In this document: piece by piece, positions 43,453 to 51,544 of the stretch
Layout of the letters: every line of letters starts with the position of its first letter
Position numbering within the stretch: the stretch's first letter is position 1
NCBI GenBank assembly: GCA_002423205.1
Contig: DIUZ01000023.1
Span: 3,996-67,995 of the forward strand
Length of the DNA stretch: 64,000 nucleotides
Direction of reading: 5' to 3'
Source of the DNA: Micavibrio sp. UBA6145
GTDB taxonomy: Bacteria; Pseudomonadota; Alphaproteobacteria; Micavibrionales; UBA1664
Notes under the pieces: model-generated
Database searches by the model: none
What the model saw: only the letters and a program-made list of their open reading frames with translations
What the model was told of the DNA's origin: nothing
Program-made: the position numbers and the translations under genes

Positions 43453-44323
43453 TCTTCAATGTCAGCGCCAGATCATAGACGGTTTTCTTTTGTGCACCGG
43501 TCATGGCGGCGACATGTGCGGCGGCGTCCTTGACCGACATGGTTGTCATCGCGCGCTTCAGCGCGGCGGCAATATCGTCTTCGGTTGCAGGGGCATTCAC
43601 CGGCGCGCCGATCATCAGGACGATCTCGCCCTTTAATGTGCCGAGCAGTGTTTCATCGGCAGCCCATGCGGCCAGCGTGCCGTGCTTGGCCTGTTCATGC
43701 AGCTTGGTGATTTCGCGGGCCATGGCGACCGGGCGGTCGCCCAGCACTTCCAGCGCGTCGATCACGGTTTCGGCCACGCGGTTGGGCGATTCATAAAAGG
43801 CCAGTGTAGCCGGCACGGTCTTAAGCGCGGTCAGTGCGGTTTTACGCGCCGTCGATTTGGACGGCAGGAAGCCCGCAAACAGGAATTTATCGCAAGGCAG
43901 CCCGCCCAGTTGCAACGCCGGCAGCACCGCATTGGCACCCGGCACGGGCACCACGGCAATGCCGCGGTCGAAACAGCCATGGACGAGTTTGTAACCGGGG
44001 TCGGACACAAGCGGCGTTCCCGCATCGGTCACAAGGGCCAGCGCCTTGCCGTTTTCCAGATGCCCCAGAATCTTGTCGCGGTCGGCATCGTCGCTATGGT
44101 CGTTATAGACGACCATTTTCTTTTTAATGTTGTAGGCGTTGAGCAGCTTGGCGGTGACACGCGTGTCTTCACAGATCACGCAGTCACACCCTTCCAGAAT
44201 GTCGATGGCGCGCAAGGTTATATCACGCAGGTTTCCAATCGGCGTGGACACCAGATAAAGACCGGGCGCGAGAGGGCCCGGTTGCATGTCGTCCGTATCC
44301 GTGGAATGAATAAGCGTGGTCAT
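43442..44323 (-). CDS. rsmI: 16S rRNA (cytidine(1402)-2'-O)-methyltransferase
   Basis: RsmI 2'-O-methylates C1402 in the ribosomal P-site. The 293-residue product begins with PGLYLVSTPIGNLRDITLRAIDIL (in part, near residue 20), then VICEDTRVTAKLLN, ALVTDAGTPLVSDPGYKLV and VVPVPGANAVLPALQLGGLP, all standard motifs of this tetrapyrrole-methylase fold. I use ATG 44323 (MTTLIHS). Longer in-frame reading runs into the divergent LppC-like gene and is not credible. The two starts are 27 bp apart, the conserved rsmI-lpoA arrangement known from E. coli. Confidence 0.95.
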   Translation of the reverse strand: MTTLIHSTDTDDMQPGPLAPGLYLVSTPIGNLRDITLRAIDILEGCDCVICEDTRVTAKLLNAYNIKKKMVVYNDHSDDADRDKILGHLENGKALALVTDAGTPLVSDPGYKLVHGCFDRGIAVVPVPGANAVLPALQLGGLPCDKFLFAGFLPSKSTARKTALTALKTVPATLAFYESPNRVAETVIDALEVLGDRPVAMAREITKLHEQAKHGTLAAWAADETLLGTLKGEIVLMIGAPVNAPATEDDIAAALKRAMTTMSVKDAAAHVAAMTGAQKKTVYDLALTLKNGQ

Positions 44324-44350
44324 ACGGGCCACTATATAAGGGATTTTGCG

Positions 44351-45628
44351 ATGCGGCTTCATACTTTTTCCTGCGCCATGGCGGCTTTGGTTCTGGCCGG
44401 ATGTGCCGTCGCCACCCAGCGCCAGCACCAGCCGCATGTTGCCGGTTCGGTCGACGGCACAGTCCCCAGCGTCGCGACCGCAGGCGCCTATCCGACCGCG
44501 ATGCCGCCGGTATTCCCCGTAGCCCCGGTCAACCAAGGCGATCTTCTGAACAGCCAAATGCCTCAGGTACAAATGACCCGCGTAGGCATCCTTGTGCCGC
44601 AGACGGGCGCGAACGCCGCCATCGGCACCGCATTACTTCAGGCCGCACAGCTTGCCGTGTTTGATCTGAATGAAACAAGTTTCCAACTGGTGCCGGTCGA
44701 CACCAAGGGCACGCCGCAGGGCGCGTCCGACGCCGTACGCAGCGCGGCTGACAACGGCGTAAAAATGATTCTGGGACCGTTGTTTGCGAACGAGGTCAGC
44801 GCCGTCAAAGACGCGGCGCGCGGCTATAACTTGCAGGTCATGGCATTTTCAACCGACTGGCGTCTGGCCGGCGACAATGTGTATTCCATGGGTGTCCTGC
44901 CCTTCGGCCAGGCTTCACGCGTGGCTGATTACGCATCACGCCAGGGCGCGCGCCGCATCGGCATCATCGCGACGCAGGATATGTACGGCGACGCGGTTGT
45001 CGAAGAATTCCAGCGCGTGGCGCAGCATTACGGCATCAACATCATCAAGGTTGTGCGCATCGACGCCAATGGCGGCAACGCCATGCAGGCGGTACAGACC
45101 ATGACCGGTAACAACGTATTGTCGGCGGACCGCATGCCGTATGACGCCCTGTTCATGCCCGTGGGCGGCAGTGCACTGCGCACGCTTGTGACCGGCCTCA
45201 AGCAGTACGGTGTTGACTCATCCCGCGTGAAATTCCTGGGCACCGGTCTTTGGGATGATGCAGATGTTCTGCGCAATCCGCTGATGGCGGGTGCGGTGTA
45301 TGCCGCGCCGTCGCCGCAGCTGCGCACCACGTTCGAACGTAATTACCAGCGCATTTATGGATCCCTGCCGCCACGTCTGGCCAGCATCGGTTATGACGCT
45401 GCCGCCCTTGCGATTGTGCTGGCCCGCAATGCCACCGCACAAAACCGACCGGTCACGTTTGACCGCGCAGCGATTACAGACCCCAACGGGTTTTCGGGCG
45501 TGGACGGTATTTTCCGCTTCAACCAGCAGGGTCTGGCCGAACGCGGCATGGCAGTCCTGCAGATTCAGGGTGGAACGATTCACGTGGTCGAACCGGCACC
45601 GCAAACGTTTCAAGCCGTTGCGCAGTAA
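44351..45628 (+). CDS. LpoA/LppC-like penicillin-binding protein activator lipoprotein
   Basis: This 425-residue lipoprotein has a signal peptide with lipobox VLAGC (C18). The mature part has a periplasmic-binding-protein fold: RVGILVPQTGANAAIGTALLQAAQLAVFD near residue 78 (in part), MILGPLFANEVSAVKDAARG, VMAFSTDWRLAGDNVYSMG, RIGIIATQDMYGDAVVEEF and YDALFMPVGGSALRTL. This matches the C-terminal domain of LpoA, which activates PBP1A from the outer membrane, without LpoA's N-terminal TPR domain. It is divergent from rsmI, the conserved context. It may activate a class A PBP in this organism, but that is inferred from family and position. Confidence 0.85.
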   Translation: MRLHTFSCAMAALVLAGCAVATQRQHQPHVAGSVDGTVPSVATAGAYPTAMPPVFPVAPVNQGDLLNSQMPQVQMTRVGILVPQTGANAAIGTALLQAAQLAVFDLNETSFQLVPVDTKGTPQGASDAVRSAADNGVKMILGPLFANEVSAVKDAARGYNLQVMAFSTDWRLAGDNVYSMGVLPFGQASRVADYASRQGARRIGIIATQDMYGDAVVEEFQRVAQHYGINIIKVVRIDANGGNAMQAVQTMTGNNVLSADRMPYDALFMPVGGSALRTLVTGLKQYGVDSSRVKFLGTGLWDDADVLRNPLMAGAVYAAPSPQLRTTFERNYQRIYGSLPPRLASIGYDAAALAIVLARNATAQNRPVTFDRAAITDPNGFSGVDGIFRFNQQGLAERGMAVLQIQGGTIHVVEPAPQTFQAVAQ

Positions 45629-45670
45629 TTTTGCCGGGTGTCGGGCTTTGCCCTCCTTGGCTCCGGCTAG

Positions 45671-45949
45671 TTATTCCACCGGATAGCTGCGGCCCGAGGT
45701 TACGCGGTCGGAGCGGTTTTGGGTGATGATGGCCAGATTTGAGATACGGCTGTCGCGGCCCCAGGCCTGAACGGCGGGGTGGTTGTCGTAGCACTGGGCA
45801 TACTCGAAAGACCCGCGTTCATACCCCTTTTTACGGCAGACGGATTCGGCCACACGGGGATCAATCCGGGCTTTGGGGGCTTCGTTTAGCGGCTGGGCGG
45901 TGGTACAAGCCGTTAACAACAGAAGGGTTAATAGAAGAGCGATTCGCAT
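45671..45949 (-). CDS. Small hypothetical lipoprotein
   Basis: This 92-residue protein begins MRIALLLTLLLLTAC, a lipoprotein signal with C15 as the acylated residue. The mature part of about 78 residues has two further cysteines, in VCRKKGYERGSFEYAQC, possibly joined by a disulfide. I do not recognise the family. It is convergent with the LpoA-like gene, with 42 bp between stops, and is divergent from trhO across 33 bp. An envelope role is likely from the signal alone. Confidence 0.65.
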   Translation of the reverse strand: MRIALLLTLLLLTACTTAQPLNEAPKARIDPRVAESVCRKKGYERGSFEYAQCYDNHPAVQAWGRDSRISNLAIITQNRSDRVTSGRSYPVE

Positions 45950-45982
45950 CGCGCCATTCTATGTGTATATAAGAACCTGACA

Positions 45983-46696
45983 ATGTGGACCGTAGCTGCC
46001 CTGTACCGTTTTGCCCGGGTCGAAGACCCTGCCGCGCTGAAAGGCCTTTTGGCCGCCGCCTGCGCGGATAACGGCGTATGCGGCACCCTTATCATTGCGC
46101 ATGAAGGCATTAACGGCACCATCGCCGCGCCGTCGGATGCGCAGATGCAAAACATGATGGATATCATCGTCCCGCGTTTTCCGGGGGTTGAGCTGAAAAT
46201 GTCCAGCGCCACCGATCAGCCGTTCAAACGGATGAAGATCAAGATCAAGCCGGAGATCGTGACCATGCGCGCGGGCGACCTGGACCCAACCAAGACGGTG
46301 GGTACCTATGTGGACGCCGCCGCGTGGAACGACCTGATCGCCGACCCCGAGGTCGTGGTCATCGACACCCGCAATTCATTCGAATTCAAGGACGGCACGT
46401 TTGAGGGCGCGATTGACCCCGGCACAAGTATGTTCTGCGAATTCCCGGCCTTTGCCGCCAGGGCGCTGGACCCTAAAAAGCACAAGAAAATCGCCATGTT
46501 CTGTACCGGCGGCATAAGATGCGAAAAGGCGTCGAGCCTGCTGGTCGAACAGGGGTTCGAGCAGGTGTATCACCTGAAAGGCGGGATCCTGAAATACCTG
46601 GAAACCGTGCCTTCAGCGCAAAGCAAATGGCGCGGACGGTGCTTTGTGTTCGACGAACGCCACACGCTGGGCCATGGCTTAAGCGAACAGGCATAG
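45983..46696 (+). CDS. trhO: tRNA uridine-5-hydroxylase TrhO (rhodanese family)
   Basis: TrhO (YceA) makes 5-hydroxyuridine at position 34 of tRNAs with oxygen. The 237-residue protein has the N-terminal UPF0176 domain (LYRFARVEDPAALKGLL, LIIAHEGINGTIAAP, SSATDQPFKRMKIKIKPEIV), then the rhodanese domain with VVIDTRNSFEFKDGTFEGAIDP. The active-site loop CTGGIRCEK has C174 catalytic and C180 conserved. RGRCFVFDERHTLGHGL is the family-typical end; the longer C-terminal domain of E. coli TrhO is absent, as in many alphaproteobacteria. A bidirectional terminator follows at once. Confidence 0.92.
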   Translation: MWTVAALYRFARVEDPAALKGLLAAACADNGVCGTLIIAHEGINGTIAAPSDAQMQNMMDIIVPRFPGVELKMSSATDQPFKRMKIKIKPEIVTMRAGDLDPTKTVGTYVDAAAWNDLIADPEVVVIDTRNSFEFKDGTFEGAIDPGTSMFCEFPAFAARALDPKKHKKIAMFCTGGIRCEKASSLLVEQGFEQVYHLKGGILKYLETVPSAQSKWRGRCFVFDERHTLGHGLSEQA

Positions 46697-46697
46697 A

Positions 46698-46725
46698 AAA
46701 AGGGCGGCCTGGAGGCCGCCCTTTT
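46698..46725. terminator. Bidirectional terminator between trhO and the EF-hand gene
   Basis: AAAAGGGCGGCC (46698-46709) pairs perfectly with GGCCGCCCTTTT (46714-46725) around TGGA. T-tails on both strands make it suitable for both convergent genes. It starts 2 bp after the trhO stop. Confidence 0.9.
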
Positions 46726-46739
46726 CTTGATTCTTAAGC

Positions 46740-47108
46740 TTATTTAGCCGGGGCCGGGGGGACCGGAACTGCCGGGGTTGCGGCTTTCTTGGCTTCCCAT
46801 TCCTTACGTTTGGCATCGAACTGGGCCTTCATCGATTCGCGGTGGGCCTTCATTTCGTCGCGGGAAACCTTGCCATCGTTATTGGCATCCATTTCAGCAA
46901 AACGCTTTTCATGGACAGCCACGAATTCAGCCTTGGACAGCAGGCCGTCGCCGTCGGTATCGGCGCTATCAAGCATGGCGGCACCCGGACCACCATGACC
47001 ACCACCCGGAGGGGGCGGGGTTTGATCTTTGGCCTGGGCAGTGGTGATTGCCGGGCCGGCCAGAACGGCCAAAGCCATCGTGGAGAGCAGGAGTTTACGA
47101 AGGTTCAT
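46740..47108 (-). CDS. Secreted EF-hand calcium-binding protein
   Basis: This 122-residue protein has a signal peptide (residues 1-26, ending TTAQA) and two EF-hand loops: DTDGDGLLSKAEF near residue 51 and DANNDGKVSRDEM near 74. Each has the calcium-ligating Asp/Asn and terminal Glu in place. A Gly/Pro linker precedes the hands (PPPPGGGHGGPG), and the basic helix after them (RESMKAQFDAKRKEWEAKK) ends in a Pro/Ala-rich tail. It belongs to the calmodulin-like periplasmic EF-hand proteins of Proteobacteria whose partners are unknown. It faces away from wbpA-like 47284, and the 175-bp gap between the two holds both promoters. Confidence 0.82.
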   Translation of the reverse strand: MNLRKLLLSTMALAVLAGPAITTAQAKDQTPPPPGGGHGGPGAAMLDSADTDGDGLLSKAEFVAVHEKRFAEMDANNDGKVSRDEMKAHRESMKAQFDAKRKEWEAKKAATPAVPVPPAPAK

Positions 47109-47283
47109 AAAAATCTCACTTTCTTAAAGTTAAGGGGTCATAACCCGGACACCTTTGATTGTAACAGGATGCCCTGAAATTGTGCCGCCGTTAAGGCAGG
47201 GATAAGGCATTTTAACACCCATTAAATATCTCTGGAATTCCCCTGGTAAAAGGCTTAATAAAGGGCCGAAATCAAAGGAAAAC

Positions 47284-48666
47284 ATGCCCATGTCGAAGAC
47301 AGCCGCTGTAGCCAAACATATCCCGGAAAATATCTCCAGCCCCCATTACGAGGCCCTCGCCGCCAAAATCGCGCGCAAGGAAGCCGTCGTCGCGGTCATC
47401 GGGCTTGGTTATGTCGGCCTGCCCCTGATCCTGGGCTTTGCCGATGCGGGTTTCCCGGTGCTGGGGCTGGACGTCGACCCGGAAAAAATCAACAAGCTGC
47501 GCGCCAAACAGTCTTACATCAAACACATCACGTCTGAATCCGTGGCCAGCGCCATGGACAAGGGCAAGTTCAAGGTCGAAGCCGACCTGAAATTCGTCAG
47601 CGAAGCCGATGCAGTCATCATCTGCCTGCCGACCCCGCTGACCAAGCACCGTGATCCGGACCTGTCGTATATCGAACAGACATCGGAAGTCATCGCGCCG
47701 TATATCCGGGCCGGCCAGATCATCATTCTGGAATCCACCACATGGCCGGGCACGACGCGCGAAGTCATGATCCCGCTTCTGGAGAAAGGCTCGAACATGA
47801 AATCCCGCAAGGATTTCTTCGCCGCGTTTTCACCTGAGCGTGAAGATCCGGGCAACCCGAAATTCAACACGCACACGATCACCAAGGTCGTCGGCGGCGA
47901 CGGCGTTGAAGCCACCAACCTGGCTGACCAGCTGTATCGCGGCTTCATTCACAAGACGGCGATTGTGTCGTCCCCCGACACGGCAGAAGCCGTGAAACTC
48001 ACGGAAAACATCTTCCGTTCGATCAACATCGCGCTTGTGAACGAACTGAAAGTCGTCTACGACGCCATGGGCATCGACGTCTGGGAAGTCATCAACGCGG
48101 CTGCGACCAAGCCGTTCGGCTTCATGCCGTTCTATCCGGGTCCGGGCCTTGGCGGTCACTGCATCCCGATCGATCCGTTCTACCTGACATGGAAAGCACG
48201 CGAGTTCGAACTGAACACCAAGTTCATCGAACTGGCCGGCGAGATCATTGCAGGTATGCCGAAATACGTTGTCAGCAAACTGGCTGAGGCGCTTTCGAGC
48301 CGCTTCCAGAAATCCATCTCCGGTTCCAAGCTTCTGCTGATCGGTATGGCGTATAAGAAAAACGTCGACGATATGCGCGAAACACCAACGCTGAAACTGA
48401 TCGACATCCTGGAAGCGCGCGGTGCCCAGATCGATTACCACGATACGTGGGTTCCGGTTATTCCGAACACACGCGAGCACCCGGAATATGCGGGCCGTAA
48501 GTCCGTGCCGCTGGACGCCGCAACGCTTGGCAAGTATGACGCCGTCGTGATCGTCACCGAGCACGACAATGTCGACTACGCACTGGTCGGCAAGCACGCC
48601 AAACTGGTTGTCGATACGCGTAATGCGATGGTCGACCAGCCGCGCGATAACGTCGTTAAGGCATAA
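47284..48666 (+). CDS. wbpA: UDP-N-acetyl-D-glucosamine 6-dehydrogenase (WbpA-like)
   Basis: This 460-residue nucleotide-sugar dehydrogenase oxidises the C6 hydroxyl of a UDP-HexNAc to the uronic acid with NAD. It shows VAVIGLGYVGLPLILGFADAGF (in part, residues 36-57), the central ESTTWPGTTREV segment, FSPEREDPGN, and the catalytic cysteine C293 in GPGLGGHCIPIDPFYL. The C-terminal domain carries KLLLIGMAYKKNVDDMRETPTLKLI. The wording matches WbpA-type UDP-GlcNAc dehydrogenases more than UDP-glucose dehydrogenases. AAGGA precedes the start. It leads a four-gene operon, with wbpB-like starting right after its stop. Confidence 0.9.
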   Translation: MPMSKTAAVAKHIPENISSPHYEALAAKIARKEAVVAVIGLGYVGLPLILGFADAGFPVLGLDVDPEKINKLRAKQSYIKHITSESVASAMDKGKFKVEADLKFVSEADAVIICLPTPLTKHRDPDLSYIEQTSEVIAPYIRAGQIIILESTTWPGTTREVMIPLLEKGSNMKSRKDFFAAFSPEREDPGNPKFNTHTITKVVGGDGVEATNLADQLYRGFIHKTAIVSSPDTAEAVKLTENIFRSINIALVNELKVVYDAMGIDVWEVINAAATKPFGFMPFYPGPGLGGHCIPIDPFYLTWKAREFELNTKFIELAGEIIAGMPKYVVSKLAEALSSRFQKSISGSKLLLIGMAYKKNVDDMRETPTLKLIDILEARGAQIDYHDTWVPVIPNTREHPEYAGRKSVPLDAATLGKYDAVVIVTEHDNVDYALVGKHAKLVVDTRNAMVDQPRDNVVKA

Positions 48667-49653
48667 ATGAGCGTCCAGAAGAACATCGCTGTCATCGGTT
48701 GCGGTGCATGGGGTCAAAACCATGTACGCAGCGCGCACGAAATCGGCGTCCTGTACGCAGTGTCTGATTACGACATGGCCCGCGCGCAGGACTTCGCGCA
48801 GAAATACGCGGTCAAGGCGCTGTCCTTTGAAGACGTGCTGAAAGACGGTGATATCGCCGGCATTATCCTCGCAACCCCGGCGCCCCTGCATGCGAAAATG
48901 GCATTGGAAGCGTTGGCGGCGGGCAAACATGTACTGGTAGAAAAACCCATCGCGCTGTCGATTGAAGACGCACAGAAAATTGTAACCGCCGGTGAAAAAG
49001 CGGGCCGCGTCGTGATGGTCGGCCATGTGCTGCAATACCACCCGGCCTTCATCGCGCTGAAAGACATCATCGCCAAAGGTATGCTCGGCAATCTGCGCCA
49101 TATCGCATCCAGCCGCCTGAATTTCGGCAAGGTGCGCACCGAGGAAAACGTATTCTGGTCATTTGCGCCGCATGACGTGTCGATGGTGCTGGCCATAGCC
49201 GGGCGCGAACCCATTGCCACCAGCGCGCAGTATCATAACGGTCTTGCGCAAAGCGACATCGCGTCCACCGCGACCGTACAATTCGATTTCGGCGGCGGAC
49301 TGTCGGGACAGATCCACACATCATGGCTGAACCCATTCAAGGAACAGAAACTGGTCGTGGTCGGTGATGCCGGCATGGCCGTGTTTGACGACACACTGGA
49401 CTGGGACAAGAAACTGGCGTTTTACAAAAACAGCGTTTCTTTCGAAAAAGGCGTGCCGGTTCTTAATAAAGGCGACGTCGAATACCTGCCGGTGACCGAA
49501 GCCCCGCCGCTTGCGCTGGAAATCGGCCATTTTGCCGCGTGCATGGCCAATGGCGAGCGTCCCCGGACGGATGGCAAGGAAGGCCTTGCCGTGCTAAAGG
49601 TGATGCAGGACGCTGATACACAGGCATTGGGCAAACACGCGAAAGCCGCATGA
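48667..49653 (+). CDS. wbpB: Gfo/Idh/MocA-family sugar oxidoreductase (WbpB-like)
   Basis: In P. aeruginosa WbpB oxidises C3 of UDP-GlcNAc uronic acid to give the 3-keto intermediate. This 328-residue protein has the Rossmann motif NIAVIGCGAWGQNHVRSAHEIG (in part, residues 6-27) and the family catalytic block HVLVEKPIALSIEDAQKIV near residue 98, with EKP. GHVLQYHPAF near 123 and the C-terminal beta-sheet domain are also present. The start codon directly follows the TAA of the WbpA-like gene. Function is inferred from neighbours (WbpA- and WbpE-like), because the family covers many substrates. It overlaps the formyltransferase gene by 4 nt. Confidence 0.82.
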   Translation: MSVQKNIAVIGCGAWGQNHVRSAHEIGVLYAVSDYDMARAQDFAQKYAVKALSFEDVLKDGDIAGIILATPAPLHAKMALEALAAGKHVLVEKPIALSIEDAQKIVTAGEKAGRVVMVGHVLQYHPAFIALKDIIAKGMLGNLRHIASSRLNFGKVRTEENVFWSFAPHDVSMVLAIAGREPIATSAQYHNGLAQSDIASTATVQFDFGGGLSGQIHTSWLNPFKEQKLVVVGDAGMAVFDDTLDWDKKLAFYKNSVSFEKGVPVLNKGDVEYLPVTEAPPLALEIGHFAACMANGERPRTDGKEGLAVLKVMQDADTQALGKHAKAA

Positions 49654-50348
49654 AAACCGCGATCATCACCTACCAGATCCCTCACCTGAAGACGGCGCAA
49701 ATCCTCGAGCGCCTGGCACAACGCAAAAGCGCCGGCCAGATTGACGTTTTCGCCATCCCTTTCCGTCCCTTCAAGTCACGCGACGTGGTGTTCAAGCATC
49801 GTCCTGACCAGAACATCGATATCAAAACGCCGGATCTGTGTGCGCAGTATGGGTTTGGTTACACGGAAGTCGAGGCTGATGCCGATATTCCGGGCGGCTA
49901 TGATTATTACGTGATTACAGGTGCGGGTATTCTGTCGCCCGAATGCGTGCGCGGCAAAAAAATCGTCAACTCTCATCCCGGCGCCATTCCGGCGGTGCGC
50001 GGCCTTGATGCCTTTAAATGGGCGATCCATGACATGCAGCCGATGGCCAATACCCTGCATTACGTCGACGAAGCGGTGGATATGGGCGAACTGATCACCA
50101 TTGAACCGACACCGGTTTATGTCGACGACACGCTGGAGATTCTGGCAACACGTCTTTATGATTCCGAAATCGCCTTACTGGCCCGGTTTGATGACTTTAT
50201 CGGCAAAGGCCCTTATATATCGACATACCCCGAGCGCGAAGCGACGCGGCGCATGCCCGCAGCGACGGAGCACGAGATGATGACGCGTTTTGAAGAGTAT
50301 AAAAACCGTTTTGCGGTGGACAAGAAGAAAGAGGGCACAAATGGCTGA
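49650..50348 (+). CDS. Sugar N-formyltransferase-like protein
   Basis: This 232-residue protein resembles the catalytic domain of formyltransferases: YYVITGAGILSPECV, then VNSHPGAIPAVRGLDAFKWAI with N107 and H109, and TLHYVDEAVDMGELI with D144. The Asn-His-Asp set lies at almost the same positions as in GAR transformylase. Within a WbpA-WbpB-WbpE operon it occupies the place where WbpD, the acetyltransferase acting on the 3-amino group, would be expected. The simplest reading is transfer of formyl from 10-formyltetrahydrofolate to the C3 amine of a UDP-GlcNAc3N uronic acid. It overlaps both neighbours (4 and 8 nt). Confidence 0.75.
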   Translation: MKTAIITYQIPHLKTAQILERLAQRKSAGQIDVFAIPFRPFKSRDVVFKHRPDQNIDIKTPDLCAQYGFGYTEVEADADIPGGYDYYVITGAGILSPECVRGKKIVNSHPGAIPAVRGLDAFKWAIHDMQPMANTLHYVDEAVDMGELITIEPTPVYVDDTLEILATRLYDSEIALLARFDDFIGKGPYISTYPEREATRRMPAATEHEMMTRFEEYKNRFAVDKKKEGTNG

Positions 50349-51504
50349 TGATATCCTTCCGATCGAATTCGTAGACCTGAAAAAACAACGCGCACGCATT
50401 GGCGACAAGATCGACACGGCGATTGCCAAGGTTTTGAACCACGGCCAGTTCATTCTCGGCCCTGAAGTCAAACAACTGGAAGACGGCCTGAAGGCATTCT
50501 GCGGCGCGAAATACGCTATCGCCTGTTCCAACGGCACGGATGCCATCGGCCTTTCCCTGATGGCACTCAAAGTCCGCCCCGGCCATGCCGTCATGGTGCC
50601 GGCATTCACATTCGCGGCCACCGCCGAAGTTGTCGGATGGATGGGTGCCACGCCGATCTTCATCGACAGCAACCCCGATACATTCAACATGGACCCGGCA
50701 TCGCTGGAAGAAGGCATCAAGACCGCTGAGCGCGCGGGCCTGAAGCCGGTTGGCGCGATTGCGGTCGACCTGTTCGGCCTTGCAGCGGATTACGACGCGA
50801 TTGAAAAAATCTGCGATCAGAACGACATGTGGGTCATCTCGGATTCCGCCCAAGGGTTCGGCGCGAAATACAAAGGCCGGACTACCGGCACGCTTGGCAA
50901 ACTGGCCACGACCAGCTTTTTCCCGGCCAAGCCGCTGGGTTGCTACGGCGACGGCGGCGCGATCTTTACGGATGACGCCGATCTTGCGGCGCTGCTGCAA
51001 TCATTACGCTTCCACGGCAAGGGCGACGATAAATACGACAACGTGCGTATCGGCATGAATGCACGTCTGGACACGATCCAGGCGGGTATCCTGATCGAAA
51101 AACTGGCGATCTACGCCGATGAAATCGAAAAACGCAATCTGGTGGCCGAGGCGTATACCAAGGCCCTGTCCGGCGTTGTAAAAACACCGACCATCCCGGC
51201 GGAATATCTGTCGGTCTGGGCGCAGTACACGCTGACGCTGGATGCCGGTGTCGACCGCGTGAAATTCCAGGCTGACATGAAGGCCAAGGGCGTGCCGACG
51301 GCTGTTTACTATCCCAAACCGCTGCACAAGCAGACGGCGTACAGCAAGTTTCCGGTCGCGGGCAACGGATTGCCGGTCTGTGAAGACCTGGCGGGCCGTG
51401 TTGTCTCCCTGCCCATGCACCCGTATCTTACAGATGCGCAAATCAACCATATCTGTGAGGCCGTGAAATCGGCCCTCAGCAATACGGCACGCGCAGCCGC
51501 CTGA
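50341..51504 (+). CDS. wbpE: DegT/DnrJ-family sugar aminotransferase (WbpE-like)
   Basis: WbpE-type aminotransferases convert the 3-keto uronic acid made by WbpB to a 3-amino sugar with glutamate. The 387-residue protein has FVDLKKQRARIGDKI, HGQFILGPEVKQLEDGLKAFCGAKYAI (in part), CSNGTDAIGLSLMAL, VPAFTFAATAEVVGWMGATPIFID (in part), ISDSAQGFGAKYKG and the PLP lysine K197 in TSFFPAKPLGCYGDGG. These match the WbpE/ArnB-like group better than the other two DegT proteins in the window. ATG 50341 overlaps the formyltransferase stop by 8 nt. It is the last gene of the cassette; terC follows after 40 bp. Confidence 0.87.
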   Translation: MADDILPIEFVDLKKQRARIGDKIDTAIAKVLNHGQFILGPEVKQLEDGLKAFCGAKYAIACSNGTDAIGLSLMALKVRPGHAVMVPAFTFAATAEVVGWMGATPIFIDSNPDTFNMDPASLEEGIKTAERAGLKPVGAIAVDLFGLAADYDAIEKICDQNDMWVISDSAQGFGAKYKGRTTGTLGKLATTSFFPAKPLGCYGDGGAIFTDDADLAALLQSLRFHGKGDDKYDNVRIGMNARLDTIQAGILIEKLAIYADEIEKRNLVAEAYTKALSGVVKTPTIPAEYLSVWAQYTLTLDAGVDRVKFQADMKAKGVPTAVYYPKPLHKQTAYSKFPVAGNGLPVCEDLAGRVVSLPMHPYLTDAQINHICEAVKSALSNTARAAA

Positions 51505-51544
51505 TCACTTAACAATACTCAATATTTATAAAGGATTACTGATT

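Noticed and set aside
47830..49101. Long open frame antisense to the WbpA/WbpB-like genes (423 codons)
   Set aside because: It spans two real genes and their junction and has no recognisable domain.
51505..51544. yybP-ykoY manganese riboswitch before terC
   Set aside because: Only 40 bp separate the genes, too short for the riboswitch, and no matching structure is seen.
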